Notes: generated by a model from the letters alone, not told the origin. DNA of 64,000 nucleotides from Coniferiporia sulphurascens (GCA_002794785.1 NBBA01000009.1:1302001-1366000); one strand, 5' to 3'; positions 24,335 to 36,747 are shown, counted from the stretch's first letter. Numbers and translations: made by a program.

Positions 24335-25159
24335 TCAGCCGAATCGTGCAAAACGCGCCACCTCAGCCCGCACGCGCCGCGACAGGCCGGCCGCGCGTAG
24401 CAAGCTGATCTGCGCGCTCGGGACAGTGTACCCGTCCGGCAGCCGCTCCTCGCCGAACCACTGCGCAATCTGGTCGCGCGGAACAGCACACGTCTCGTAA
24501 ATTGATGAGGCGTGCGGTCCGCCGACATTAAGGCCGAGCGTCAGTATTATCAGCGCAACCTCTCCATGCGCGATTTCAGCGTGCACGGTATCGAGTGGCC
24601 GGTCAAGCGCGCGGTCGCGCAGGTAGCGTCCCTTTGCGAGGTCGATAAATGAGAGCGCCCCGGAATTCGCTGAGGACTTTCCGCTGACGATCCCTATGTT
24701 AAGGAGCTCGTTTATACGTGCAGGGTCGGGTCTGCACGGTGCAAAGACTTCTCCTGGTATGACGTCTGCATGCCCAAGGGAACCATCATGCTCAATGCGT
24801 CCGTGTCGTGAGAGATCGTGCAGGCTGAGTTCAAGACGTGTTGAGAAACCCGAGCCAGTAAAATGCCCGCACACCAGGAAGCCGCCGACGGAGAGCAGAA
24901 GTGCGAGCGGAATAGACAAATTGTACACAGTGCGTAACGCCTTTAAGAGCTCGAAGAAGGGAATTGAGTGGCCTGAATGCGGGCTAGCGGCGGACGCAGT
25001 CGGAAGCTTTTCATAAGTGAAAATAGGAGAAGCGTAGCGAAGGAGTACGTACATATAAGAGTGATTCGCGAGGGCATTCAAAGCGGGGCACGGAGAACGA
25101 GAGTCTCGTTCTGTAGAAGGAATGAAAGGATGCAAGTCAAAGTCTGGAGGCGTAGACAT
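24335..25159 (-). CDS. Heme-thiolate peroxidase (chloroperoxidase/UPO family)
   Basis: Short Peroxidase_2-family enzyme of about 260-274 residues. The motif RSPCPALNALANH carries the PCP cysteine that binds heme iron. IEHDGSLGHAD is the distal Glu-His-Asp-x-Ser motif that binds Mg and supplies the acid-base glutamate. SIPFFELLKALRTVYNLS is the conserved helix between them. Start taken at 25159 (MSTPPDFDLHPF), the usual N-terminus of short cytosolic-type members; an upstream in-frame ATG at 25231 would add 24 residues and still give no clear signal peptide. A possible 42-nt intron (25048-25007) has GT-AG ends, is divisible by three and contains no stop; removing it restores the expected HSY..LPTAS junction. 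Family members oxygenate or halogenate small aromatics and alkanes. Confidence 0.85.
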   Translation of the reverse strand: MSTPPDFDLHPFIPSTERDSRSPCPALNALANHSYMYVLLRYASPIFTYEKLPTASAASPHSGHSIPFFELLKALRTVYNLSIPLALLLSVGGFLVCGHFTGSGFSTRLELSLHDLSRHGRIEHDGSLGHADVIPGEVFAPCRPDPARINELLNIGIVSGKSSANSGALSFIDLAKGRYLRDRALDRPLDTVHAEIAHGEVALIILTLGLNVGGPHASSIYETCAVPRDQIAQWFGEERLPDGYTVPSAQISLLRAAGLSRRVRAEVARFARFG

Positions 25160-26138
25160 ATTGAAGAAAAGTCTGGGGGGTGGACCAGAAGAAAGGTAGA
25201 AGAGAGAGGTTGAGGAGTAGCGGGTTCCCACTCGATACTTATACCCTGCTAGAAGTGTGCCGAAACGCTATTCCAAAGGGTCAGCCACAACCAGAAGGGG
25301 ACAATAGTTCTGATAGTGTTCAGGGCAACGCAGGCAAGAAAAGCAAGAAGTGGGGCTGGGTATATCACTTTGTCCGCCCCATTGACTCAGAGGACAACTC
25401 ACAGCCCTGGACCTCACGCACTCCACACTGTGTGTAGTCTAGTTATATGACAATGCAGCGTGTATCTCCCGAGCCTCATGTTCCAGGTGCGCTGCTCCGC
25501 CCGTCCCCGTGGCGGATTAAGAATAGAGTGTTAGATACTGAGGCTGACAACCAGAGTCCCACACAGGAGTCCGCAAAATGAGCCCTGAGAAAGCAAAGCA
25601 AAATATTCCTGAGGGCCGATATTCTAAGAAAGAGTCGCCAGACAATACGAGACGGTTAGGCCACACGGTGGCGTAACACAAGTGCAAATTGCAACGCTTT
25701 TGTGGCCGCGGCTGGACTATTTTAGTAACTGTACTATGTAAGCCTGGGTGGCGTTAAGTACAGTGGCGTTAGAGGCTGCGGAAAATCATCCAAAATCAAA
25801 CTGCGTATTCTCTAATTATCAGGATGTAGTCTCTAACCCCGTAATATCGAGTAGTTCCATATTAAGATTCCTCAGACGCTATCCATCGGCCGCCGATATG
25901 CTCGTGCCACGATGAGCTTTTCGATCACCCCTCTATCATTTCCCCTGCGAGCCATCGTAAATAGTCCCTCATATATTGGTCCGTATTAAGCTCGGAGAAT
26001 GTGAGTTCACTTTTCGGCATTTCCCAGCCTTCTAGAAGTTGTTCCATGCCCATCCAGGTCGACGTGGACTCCTTAGGGACACCCTTCTCAGTAACATCCG
26101 TCTACGTTATCCATGTTTTCCCCCGAAGATATTCATAA
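25160..26138. other. intergenic, no supported gene
   Basis: About 1 kb upstream of the peroxidase. A plus-strand frame at 25180-25437 has no recognisable domain. The peroxidase promoter should lie in the first few hundred bases. Confidence 0.35.
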
Positions 26139-27159
26139 TTATGCACGTCTCGCCTGAAGCAGCTTTTCGTGTATTGCGTCGAGCTTTTCTCCTTTCGGGA
26201 TTCTTTTACTGCGGGGAGCGATAAAGTCTTCCTCCGTCAAATAAGACTTGTCGGTCCGAATTTGGAGCAAACTCTTTAATAACCCCACGTCGACGTTTAC
26301 TCGGCGCGTACTCTTTGATTGTTTCCTAGTGGACAAGCAGTAGCCACGCTCAATTACGTCGGGCAGCGCGAGCTTGTCGGAATCGACCATAAAGTTCTTC
26401 GAATCTCCGCAGGGCACAGCGCCCGTACCGAGGAATAATGCGAGACCATCGGAAACACCTTAGACTTCGCTGGCATCTTTAGTGTGGTTGAGAAACTTGT
26501 TGTTCTTCTCATTGGGAGCTTTGCCAGATGTACGTTAGCCCAGCGTTGGCAAGTGCATTCGGGTCAACACAGAAAGCGAACTACAGCATAGTCTTTGAAC
26601 TAGGTCGTCTTTGAACTAGGTCCGTTCGGGACGACTGCCGCTTCCTCCCCAGTGTTCTTTCGAAGGAGAATACGATGTCGATTTTCTTTCTTTCTTGACT
26701 GTGGTCCGAGTGTACGAACTTGTATCCGGGCTAGACCCCACGCGGCCTTCACTGGCACGCGTACGAGGTCGTTCGGTGATAGGGAACCCTCAAATTAGAA
26801 CATTAAATGCAGCCTCTAAAACTTACGGGGAGGAGCGGGTGGCTCGCCGAAGCCTTGTCTCCCCGTCAAAGAATCTTCGATATTGGGTACTAAGCGTTGC
26901 TTACTAGGCAAAAGAAATGATTAGTCCGGTATGATTACCAGCATATACTGCCAAAATACAAAAGCCCGTGAACAACCCAAAAATATGTTTGCTTACTGAC
27001 ACGAAACCAACTTACGTAGCTGATAAGACCAGACAGGCGCCCACAAGGTTTGCGATTCTTCGTCTTTTAGTCGGACCCTAAAGGCAACGACGTACGGAGA
27101 AGCCTCTGCCACAGCCCAGAAGTGCATACCATAACGGCCTCCCGCGGTGAAGTCGCAGT
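26139..27159 (-). pseudogene. Fragmentary or decayed unrecognised gene
   Basis: Several minus-strand blocks look coding but do not form one clean model. Exon-like 27159-27017 reads GGRYGMHFWAVAEASPYVV, then RLKDEESQTLWAPVWSYQL, bounded by ttaacag and gtaagt. Further blocks read TERPRTRASEGRVGSSPDTS (near 26.77 kb) and KNNKFLNHTKDASEV. The last is GDSKNFMVDSDKLALPDVIE, continuing to a stop at 26139 with a Lys-rich end. In-frame stops interrupt the sequence between the last two blocks (for example TAA directly after DASEV), and a 16-bp direct repeat (GTCTTTGAACTAGGTC-like) sits near 26.6 kb. I do not recognise the family. It may be a broken gene or a mobile-element relic. Confidence 0.35.
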
Positions 27160-27338
27160 CTGTTAACATAGCAATGTGAACCCGATCAAGTGCAGTTGAT
27201 ACGCAATGCCACCACGCGCCCTAACGTTGCGGTCGCACTGAGGTGATTGAGTATCAACCGAAGTCCACATAAACGTTGACTAAAATTACACTGAAAATCC
27301 CGAATGCAGTTTAAGTGTACTGTACAATTGCTCAGTCA

Positions 27339-28425
27339 TTAAGCGCCCTTTGATACGCAGTTAATCTGGAAGCGAAAAGGGAAGAGACATGTATCAGTAT
27401 CAGTATCACCGCGAGGTAATGGTGAGGTGAACGACACGCACACTTCTCTTATGGCTGCCTCTGCATCTAGCGCCGCCTCGAACTCCTCCTCGGTCATCTC
27501 GACGTCAGAATACCGCGCCTTCTCTACAGCCTCCGTGTATATCTGGAAATACGCTTCTCCCTGTGCATCGGCGCTCACAAGGGGCATGATGTGCCGGAGG
27601 TGCCGGGCAAGAGAAACGTGAGGAGAAAGGGGAGGCATGGACGGGATAACTTTCCGCGCCGCATCATCTGCAGTGCAAGGTATATCAATGGGGCTGAAAG
27701 TGAAAGGGAGTGACAAGCAAGTGGAAAGTAAGACAGGAGGCTCACCGATGTTCGGGACGGTGTCGAGGACTGCCACACGGAAACGCACTCCCTCGTATAT
27801 GGTCCCTGTGCAATGTCTTAGCACCGCAGAGCGAGTGGAGTGGAAAGAAGGATCTGTACCTGGGGTCCCCCATCCGTCACGCCGGGCTACCTTTGGCTGC
27901 GCAGCGTACGCAATAGCGCACGATCGGAGGAGCTCCTCTTCGATGAAGATATGGACTGACTATAGAGCACCGCAGTTAGATATTGCGGTCCGTTTTCGGT
28001 CGGTCGGGTGGAATGGAGCACTAGCTAAATAGAAACGTAGGATATTCTGCGAACCTTTGGCACGTCTCTTTTACCAATTGCGACCCTGCCCATCGGAATC
28101 CTCGTCAGCCCGAGCCGCACCGACAGACGTCGTTTCAGACATAACGCGAGAGAAAATACGAGCTGTATCGAAACTCGCCGATAAGCGACCCCAGCTTCAC
28201 GCTTTTCACGCTTGCATGATGTGCAGATGAACTACGTACGACGAGGATGTACGCCCCGCCTATGACAACGGCGTTCGCATTCCGGACTAAAGTGCGATGG
28301 GGCGACGTGCGGACCGCCTGAGAAAGCAGGAAGAAGCAGGAGACAAGGAGGAGAAACCCGGTGATGAGGACGACGGCAAGGTATGTAAGGCGCGAGAATA
28401 CCGACGCACTCGGTCGGAGGCGCAT
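27339..28425 (-). CDS. DLT1: DLT1 (defect at low temperature protein 1)
   Basis: Two-TM membrane protein found across fungi; the yeast DLT1 mutant grows poorly at low temperature or high pressure. Exon 1 (28425-28240, 62 codons) starts MRLRPSASVFSRLTYLAVVL and carries TM1 and the family core SQAVRTSPHRTLVRNANAVV. Exon 2 (28162-28055) gives LVFSLALCLKRR and the hallmark TRIPMGRVAIGKRDVPK. Further exons give SVHIFIEEELLRSCAIAYAA, DGWGTPGTIYEGVRFRVAVL and HVSLARHLRHIMPLVSAD. A short last exon ends VSKGA with TAA at 27339-27341. All phases close. It lies 211 bp downstream of FIG4 on the same strand. The precise molecular role is unknown in any fungus. Confidence 0.85.
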
Positions 28426-28636
28426 GAGCCTGCGTGAGCTCGACACTCGACACGGATGCTTAGCAGCCCTGCGGACGCGTGCAGTCACTGCAGTGGCGAG
28501 CAGCGTCGATCCCCTAATAACATTACATAATGTACATACGCGCAGAATAGAGCCCAAAATATTCAATCGTGAGTTTGTAACTACGAAACTACTATACATC
28601 CAATTACAAGGCACAGAACGGCGTCCCTACACCAGA

Positions 28637-31600
28637 TCACCCAACGAAACTAAAATCGCCGGTAACCTTCCTCTGCGTCCCTCCCCTTACCCATTTCTCG
28701 TAATTAAACATCGTCGCCTGCCCACCCAAAATTGACGGATTGCCCACTGGCAGACTACTACCAGTCCCTGTCGGTTCCCTCCGACCCGTTTCCGTTGTGT
28801 CGCGGAAGTACTGGTCCAAGAAACTCGGCGCAGACAGCTGCACATAACGCACGAACGCTTCCTCCGGCGGGCTCTCAATCTCCCAGTCTGACCTGTCTCC
28901 CTCTGCGGTTAGGACTGCTAATGCATACACCTCGCGCTCCTGCCGCGACGGGTATTTATCTTCCTCCTCTAGCAGAGTTTGATATTGGTTGATGTATCTA
29001 TAAACCAATAAGCCATGCACCTAACAAATGGAAGCAAAAAGGAACCATACCCTTTGTATTGTCTGAGCTCGTCCTCCGAGACCTCCGGGTTCATGAGCTG
29101 CTTCGCAATATACTCTGTCGATACCTTCTCACCCGGCTCCACTTCATACTTTGTTTGCTTGGTCTCGGCCTTGTTCACTGCCTTTCTCATTGATTTGTGA
29201 AGGTTCGATGAGGGCTGTGCACCCATCCAGCGACGAACGCCTTGCATGAGACTAATAACGTGTCACTTTGGGCCTCGCAAACGAAAAGACAAGGTATCGC
29301 CATACCCAGGCTGTATCATTCTCTGAGGATCAAACGGGCTGTGATCAACATCTTTTGCCGTCTTTCTGAAACATAAATAAACTACGTCAGGCAGCGTGTG
29401 GGTAAGGAGCCAAGTCCCACCCACCCAGGAAGTTTCAGCGTGCTGTTCATAGAGTACGCAAAGTGCTTTCCCAGACTCGTGAACAACAGCGGTCTGTAAT
29501 ATTCGATCCAAAAATCCGCGCGGTGTTCCGCAAACTCCCGCAGACCCTGTTCGCAATCTTCCAGACGATACGCCGGCTCGAGGTTCGCGGGATCATACCA
29601 CATGCGATAGCCACCGCGGCGTGGGGGCGAAGAAACTGTCTTCTCTGCTTGTACACCGAGGAAAATGTTTATCGAAGCCTGCTTGTCTGCGTCTAGCACG
29701 GCATTTGTATAAAAGCGACGTATGTTTTCGATGATGTCTCGAGAATGACTATTCCAGTGCGGCATACGACGGTACGTCTCGACGCGATTGACGAGTGCAC
29801 TACCGGTATACTGCAGTGCAATAGTATCCCCGTGGTCGTGATACATCTCCGTCAGCATGTTCACCGCATCCGAATCAAATGAGAGGTTTGGACTGTCGAC
29901 GACGCCCAACGCATATAGTTGGTGTCCAAGTACGCGTTTCCCGAACACGAATTGTGCGGCGTTCGTGCGGTCCAGACAGTCAACACAGTTCGTGCGACAG
30001 ATTCCATTCTGCAAAGAGATTGTCGAGCGATATGGAACGGAAGAATCATTGCGCATTAAATGAGACACGGGCTCGGGTCCGGAATGAAAGAAACCTGTAG
30101 TTTGGATGGCCTCCTCAGCTATGTCTTCCAAATAGCTAATAACATCTTGCGTCTTCCTGAAAACGTGTCAACGCCCCCCGGCCCAGCATGGAAAGACTCA
30201 AACCTACTCTTTATAGGCTCGCGACATGTCCCACGCACGGTAAATCATCTTTTTCCCCTCTGGTAAAGACTGATTGAGATACCCGACACACTGCGTGTAT
30301 TCATCCAGTAGTTTACTTTCACGCGGAACAGGCTCGCGACGCTTAATTAGGTTGAGGATTATAATCGGAGTGCCGTATCGCTTGAAAAGGTCATTGAAGT
30401 GTAGTGATGCAGGCGTGAAAAAGGGGTCAACGACACTGACTATGCGCTGTAAGTGCGAGGTATAGGTTGATTTATGAGACACTTACTGTCAATAGGTGGT
30501 TTTGGTGTCATTGCGTTCGTCTCCTGTGTCCAATATACGGGAATGCTACCTCGATACTATCGCGATCATTCGTAAGCGATCAGCCCCATCAAACAAAACA
30601 TATGAATTCACCTGAACATAACTCGTGTAATACGGGCTTGGTGCACGGCGAGCCCGAGGCTCATCGTTCTCGGCAAAGTCTCGTGGCGCAGGATAATAAA
30701 ATGACGTCGTCAATGCCTCGGATACGATCTGCTCCGTTTCTACCTCATTCGCGACGTTTCCCTCATCGTTAACGCCACGTTTAAGATACCGTACCCCTGC
30801 ATAATGACGCGATCGGCGTGCAATAAGTGTAATGAATATAACGCGGCCAAGGACAGTCAGCTCTGATAAAAAAGAATTAAATTGTACGTCAGTAAGCTGA
30901 TGTAACCGAACGCCTCACTGGCTTGGTCAACATGCCCATGCACTAGGGGGAGTATCCAGTGCGACTTGATGGGGCCCTCTTCACGATTTTCAAAGGGTGC
31001 TGTAAGTATGTGGTAGTTCCATGCGAAGCGATCATTAAACATCCATTTGTCAGATATCTCGGCCGGGACAGGCTTTGTCAGGTTATGCTGGAGAGTCGAT
31101 GTTAAATCGTACGTGTAGCTGCGCGGATATTAGTGGGAGCGATACACAAAGATTTAACGACCGAATAGAATACCTGAAGTAGAAATTCTTGGACATATCG
31201 ACTTGTTTGAAAATATTCATGAGGCGCTGCTCCTCCGCCGGCTTTTCAACCTTCTGGTTAAAGCAGACGGGAATCATCTCGGTGTCTTCACAATGGTAAA
31301 GATAGTGTCCGCCGAGCAGCGCGACGACCGAGCGCTTAGAGATAACGACCATATACCAGCCAGCCGTGAACCTGATAAAGCCTATTCCACAAATGATGAG
31401 TTCCACTCCACTGTCCTCATACAAGTATCAGTCTTTCGTACCCGCTATCCCAAATATCACCCTTGCCTTACCCAGCCCGCCGCTCGCCCTATTCCCGTCC
31501 TCCAACATCTTCAACAGACCACTCATCTGTTTCCCCGTGTATATCGCATCGTCCTCGTGCACGATGAGCTCCTCCTGTGCCGTGCGGTCGATCTTCATGA

Positions 31601-31931
31601 TACGGTGGCGCGAATCGGACGTGTTCGACGCGACGACATAAAACCGCGTACGACCCTCATATAGGATGAACTTGTTCAGCGCCAACGGGCCCTTCTGGTT
31701 CTGGCGCGGCGGAACATATGAAAGGGACGGCCGCGGTCCGCCAGTCGGCGTCGCACTGGTGCTGGGTTTGTGCGAATTGCGCGAGGCAAGGGACGGGGTC
31801 GTTTCTTTCCTCGGCGATGGCGGGACCGAGGTAGAGGTAATTATAGGGCTAACTCCCGCGCTAGCTAGACCCGGGTAAACTTCCGGGATGTGCAGAACAC
31901 CAGGTTTATCTGTGGGCTCTTCGGACTCCAT
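28637..31931 (-). CDS. FIG4: Polyphosphoinositide phosphatase FIG4 (Sac domain)
   Basis: Endosomal/vacuolar phosphatase that removes the 5-phosphate from PtdIns(3,5)P2 and works in a complex with the Fab1/PIKfyve kinase and the Vac14 scaffold. About ten exons give roughly 950-1000 residues, close to the family norm (yeast 879). The N-terminus is Ser/Pro-rich, then [19 protein letters not shown] opens the Sac domain. [40 protein letters not shown] and [18 protein letters not shown] follow. The catalytic P-loop [10 protein letters not shown], with CX5R, is encoded near 29966-29987. The C-terminal region shows [20 protein letters not shown], a part ending in DELRQYKGY, and FVG before the stop at 28637. 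No defect was seen. Confidence 0.93.
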
Positions 31932-32442
31932 GTGTCCTTTCCTGCACTGTGGGCTATCGAGACTCGGGCATGTGTCCGTTAGGGATAAGCAACCGGTTCA
32001 GATCAAGTCAGTATCTGGTCACAGAGCAGCCTTTACGGGTGTGGATGTATGTAGTATGTGGTGGCAGTAAGTACTTAGCGGCGCGTGTTACCTGCCGTCT
32101 CAGCGTTATTCCCGAGCCAGCACGTGCTTGCAAGCCGCGACGCGTCAAGCTCCAAATCTCAACGCGCCAAATTCAGCAGACCTACATACTGCTGGTGTCA
32201 GGAGTCGCTGCTGTCTTCTGCAACTCTTGTGCAGGAATCCCGCTGTAACGCACACACAACTGATTTTCTAATCATACACACTGTATATTTAATTATCCCC
32301 GCCGAAATGCGCAGTACAAATCTAAAAGTAACGTGAACAAAAAAGATACAAAATCCGACTTATGATGAACATGAATAGTGTATGTCTATGAAGGGAGAAT
32401 AAATACAGGTGTACCCAGATGCCGGAGCTTTATCGTGTCAAA
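31932..32442. other. intergenic upstream of FIG4
   Basis: 511 bp between the FIG4 start and the stop of the next minus-strand gene. No exon was seen. It should contain the FIG4 promoter. Confidence 0.4.
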
Positions 32443-35400
32443 TCATACCGCAAGTCCCACACCATACACACCGTCGTCAGGCCCTTCGGTCAAAGGCACC
32501 AAACTGTCAGCGCCTTCATTCTCAGAATCCCCACCAGGACCAGGAACGCGCCATTTGTTGAAGCTTTCCCACCTTCGGATTTTCATTGTTTTCCATGCAT
32601 CAAATCCGGACAGCCCAGAAACCGATAGCAGAGCCATCATAGAATTCTCGGAAACCCTGCCAGAGAGTCGTCTCCCTCCAGACAGCAACGATGAAGGCAC
32701 AGCACTAATGGTATTATTTGACAGTAACGGAGGCGAGGGCTGAGTGTTGGTGATCAAGGACAGAGGGGAACGCAAGTTCGGAGAAGCTTTATCACTTGCA
32801 GGAAGACGAGATGAGCTTTTGGCAGTTAGCAGCTCTGAGGGTGGGAGTGATGGGGACACGAGTAGAGGAGAAGGTGGTGAGAAAACATCGGTGCTCCGAT
32901 TCGTCGGGCCAGAAGAAGCGGCCGTCAAGCCCGAAAGACGGACATCCAATGAAGGTTCTGCTTCAGTCAGCGCTCTAAAGCTCTTAGTAGCCACTGGGGA
33001 CTCCAAATATATATACGAAGCCGATTTCGGAGGTGATGAAGACTCAAAATCAAAAAAATCGGAGGTGAGCTTAGGCACGACAAATTCGCTTGCGCCCGAC
33101 GCCCAGACACTAGCGCCGTTTGTCGTCCTTAAGTCCGCAGGGTATGATTCGTTAGGCAGTCCCTTCCCAGCCCCAGAATATGATTTTCGGGGCTTCTGAT
33201 CTTTGGCGCAAGTTGCATTCATAGGACCAGAACAGTCATGATTCAGTAGAAGCCAACCACAAGGTACCGACGTCGCATCAGATTGTGTCGCGTAAGATGA
33301 CAGAGACATCACCAAGGGGTCCACAAAACCAGCCGATTCAAAGTTTGAATTTCCAACAGAGCACTGAAAAGAGACCGGATCGAAATCAATTGATTGTATC
33401 CCGGTAGTCGCCTCAGGTCGAAACTTGTCTGTTCCGTTACTAGTCTGGCAGGTTACGACATTGTTGTGCAGAGCAGAGACGAGGTTGTCGTTGCCAGCCA
33501 ATTCAATACCGCTTAGATCAGTCAGTCCATCTATCTTCGGACTCGTGAATCCCATAGGTCCTTCGTAGTCAAAGCCATTCATTGGATCGTAAACGGCAGA
33601 GTTCATAGCAGATAGCTCGCCGTCATTCATATCGTGGATTCTATTGTCCAGCTTAGGGGATCCAGAAAGAGTGTCTTCGGCATCGAACAGAGATTGTTCT
33701 CTACCGAGTAGCTCAGTCCGAGCATCTTCAGCCGACGACAAATCCGAGTCCTTCACTGAGCCGCTAGACCACTGAGAATGGCGTCAATAAATCATGAAGC
33801 AGACGATAACGAAACGCACGGAGTGAGCGTATTCCTCTCTGTTTGCAAATTCGCTCCCGCAAGGACTCGAAGGCTTGCGCGTAAAAGGCAGGGTGTCTGT
33901 GCGGATGTTCCGACCCTGCTGGGAATAAGCATGTTATGTGTTAAATTACCATAAAACTTACGACAAACAAGAGCATGTCGAGAGTGAAACGCGTCGGAAG
34001 GGCGCCCAGTCTCTCTCCGGCAGCCGAGACAGCGGCCTCCAACATCGTCCCACAAATGTGGACCTATGCATGTCCCGAATGAATTTACTTTTCGTTAGCT
34101 AAAAGGGTAAATCATACGGAGTTCCGAACGCTTCTACGTGCGGACCTGACGCGAATGCTTTGGGTCAGGGCAGCGGCAAGGAGAAACGCTATATCGTGCG
34201 CAAGGCTGCCCACACCAAGCAGTGCTGCGATTAGCATAGACACTAGCAACTGTAAAATTCACGAACATCAATTCTATTCGGGAAAACCTATCAGCATCCG
34301 ACGTACACATTGCACACTTTCCAGATCGTGCCGCAGAATTGCAGACTCAAGGACCTGCGTAGTAAAACGAAGCGAGAACGTAAGAATATGCTCAACCAAA
34401 TAAACTCGGCACCTACATGAGGCAACTGGGATGCAGCTACCCGTGGCTATTTTCTAGCGATTAAGCACAGCACGGTAGGGCATGATAAATTTATAAACCG
34501 GGTAACCTACCTCATCAACAACGGATGCGATTAATCTCAAAATGTCTCTCGATTTAACCAAGGCGAAACAAGCCAAAACCGTCTTTGGACAATCAATACG
34601 TGAGCATCTAACGAATGCAAACGTGCAGACCTGCTTACAAAAATGGGGGCGTTAATCGCATTGGGGATAAAAACGTCAAAATACGATTTCATTGGCCGCA
34701 AGTGAGCTTTGGGCGCAGCCAATTGCGATAGTTCCATGGAATCGTAAGCGAAATCCGATTAATTCCAATAGCGCCAGCGGTCGCACCTGGTATCGTTGCT
34801 TCTCTGATCGCGCAGCTAGGTGAAAAGCGGCGGGAGCCACTGTTTACAGTAACCGCCGATTAACATCCCTCACTTTGAAGGCATTTCCAACATACCCGAA
34901 CGAGGGGGAAACCGCGCCAGATTCCGAGGACCGAGTAGCAAGATCCACATCGACTGGACCCTCCGCGGGAGCTGCAGCACCGAGCTCGGGGCTCTCCAAA
35001 CGTGAGCCCGGACCGTCGACAGACCGGTCAACGGGATCCACATTAGCGATGTCCACCGCTTCTGGTACAGTCAATCACCGGCTAATGGGATACCTGAGAT
35101 TGTCAAGCTATTTCTTGCCGTACATTACTCAACATTCAAAACTAAAAAATATATTCATGTTCAGTGAGAAAGTGGCTATCTATATACAAAATTTGAGAGG
35201 AATCTGAGCAGAATTGACTAAGCCATAGCAGAATGAAGAAATCTGGCAAAATTGGGCCTTCACCAATTTTTGGCACAGGTCTTTCCCACGATTAGTCAAA
35301 CTCGTTACAGTATAATTAATTATTTCGGCTATAGGAAAAGGCTGAAAAAGGAAGGAGTAGCATCGTGGCGACCAAAGGGAAACTTCCATAAGAGGCAAAT

Positions 35401-36092
35401 AGATCTACATTAGTAACCGGGAGGTTGCAGTAACTTTTGTTTTTCTTCTTTCTACACCATTTCTTTATCAATTGCAATGATTGTTTTTCCAAGATGAGGC
35501 CCACACTCACTGGATTTATATACAGCAAAAATTTAACACATATATGCAGCATTATATGTACTATTTTCTGTAACTCTTTATTGACAATTTTTAATTTCGA
35601 AGTTTTTATGAGTAATTTCTGGTTTTCTTGCTGAATTCTGGCTCAAAAAGCTTGAAATATTTTATTCTGAATCAGAGGTGTATTTCCAGCTGCAAAATGC
35701 AAAAACAATGAAGAAATTTGAGTGGATACAGCATGTTCTAACCAAGTGTTTCAGTGACTGGCATTGTCCCATTAGCCGGTGATTGACTGTACGCCACCAA
35801 GGCAGTGGAACGCAAAATAGAGCGGGTCGCAGCAGACACAGTGGGTAGGGTCGTCGATCGGGCCTGAATCTCGCTTCAAGAGGACGGTGGCGAGGACTCC
35901 GGAAGTAGTATCCGGGACGATACTATTGAAGCCGTTCGTGAAAACCCGTAGGAAGTTGTCGCATGTATGCGCGATGCCGTTGGGTAAATGTGGTAACAAC
36001 GCGTATCTGTCGGCTAGGCGGAGGCCCTTGATGAACCCTATAGCCGCTACGAACGTGAACGCGAGCTCTACGATTTGGGCAAAGAGCAGCAT
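32443..36092 (-). CDS. Uncharacterised gene with an exon split by a MITE
   Basis: The proposed start at 36092 (MLLFAQIVELAFTFVAAIGF) follows a CT-rich leader and is hydrophobic, possibly a signal anchor. This exon runs to LYFAFHCLGGV at 35792, where the MITE begins. Beyond the element the same frame resumes at 35066 as PEAVDIANVDPVDR and ends near GYVGNAFK. Small exons follow down to 34.0 kb: KAHLRPMKSYFDVFIPNAIN, CPKTVLACFALVKSRDILRL, LESAILRHDLESVQCVRR and GERLGALPTRFTLDMLLFV. The last exons (QGRNIRTDTLPFTRK, then WSSGSVKDSDLSS) give a 435-residue Ser/Thr/Pro-rich tail ending at 32443. No known domain is recognised. Exons between 34.05 and 34.85 kb are uncertain. The insertion should prevent a normal product from this allele; alternatively the parts could be two genes. 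Confidence 0.5.
35068..35789. mobile_element. MITE, Tc1/mariner (pogo/Fot1-like) type
   Basis: A 722-bp AT-rich element with perfect 23-bp terminal inverted repeats at 35068-35090 and 35767-35789 (outer bases CAGTCAATCACCGGCTAATG). Directly outside both ends is the dinucleotide TA (35066-35067 and 35790-35791), the target duplication typical of Tc1/mariner elements. TIRs beginning CAGT are usual in the pogo/Fot1 branch. No transposase frame exists inside, so it is non-autonomous. Removing the element plus one TA joins the flanking sequence into one open reading frame, which marks the empty site. Arms diverge right after the 23 bp. Confidence 0.85.
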
Positions 36093-36747
36093 GGTGCTCG
36101 CAGAACCGTGCGGGAGCCCGAAGAAAAAGAAAGGAAAAGAAGGGCAAACGGACGTATTGCAAGTAGACAATGCAAAATGGTAGTGGGTGGCAATAGATAA
36201 GGAGCTGACTGAGGAAAGGCAACCACGTTGGAGCAGGTTAAGGCGTGACGCATGTCGTGACCAGTAGTACTAGTGTGAGGACGACGCGTCCACAGAGACG
36301 CGTCGGTGGCGGGTGATGCGCACCTCTGCCCTTTTTGGAATCCCCTTTCACGACTTCACAAGTTCATAGCACCCCAAGGAACACATATATTGGATTAATT
36401 GGCGCCTGGGCTAGTGCACCCTCTTTCGCTGTAGAAGATCCTGTCCATTGTCCTCCCGTACGCCAAATATATCGATCCTCATTCCCCTTTTTTTACGGCT
36501 TCCAAATCGACTCTTCGACTCAAGGTGGAGTCGGTGCTACCGTGCCAACACATCCTGCCGCAACCACTCCTGGTTGCCTAGGAATCACGCCAATGCCGAA
36601 CACGCAGCGTAAGCTATTCAACCTTAATTGCTCCAACCTAAGGAGCTCCAGCTATTTTCTACCAAGAAGAATTGGCCCGACGCAACGCACACTAATATAC
36701 ACAAGAAAGGACCACCCAGGGGATGAAAATAACGTAGACCCCTGGTA

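Noticed and set aside
34844..35074. Separate small gene starting at 35074 on the minus strand
   Set aside because: The apparent start arises from the MITE end; the frame continues into the exon on the other side of the element when the insertion is removed.
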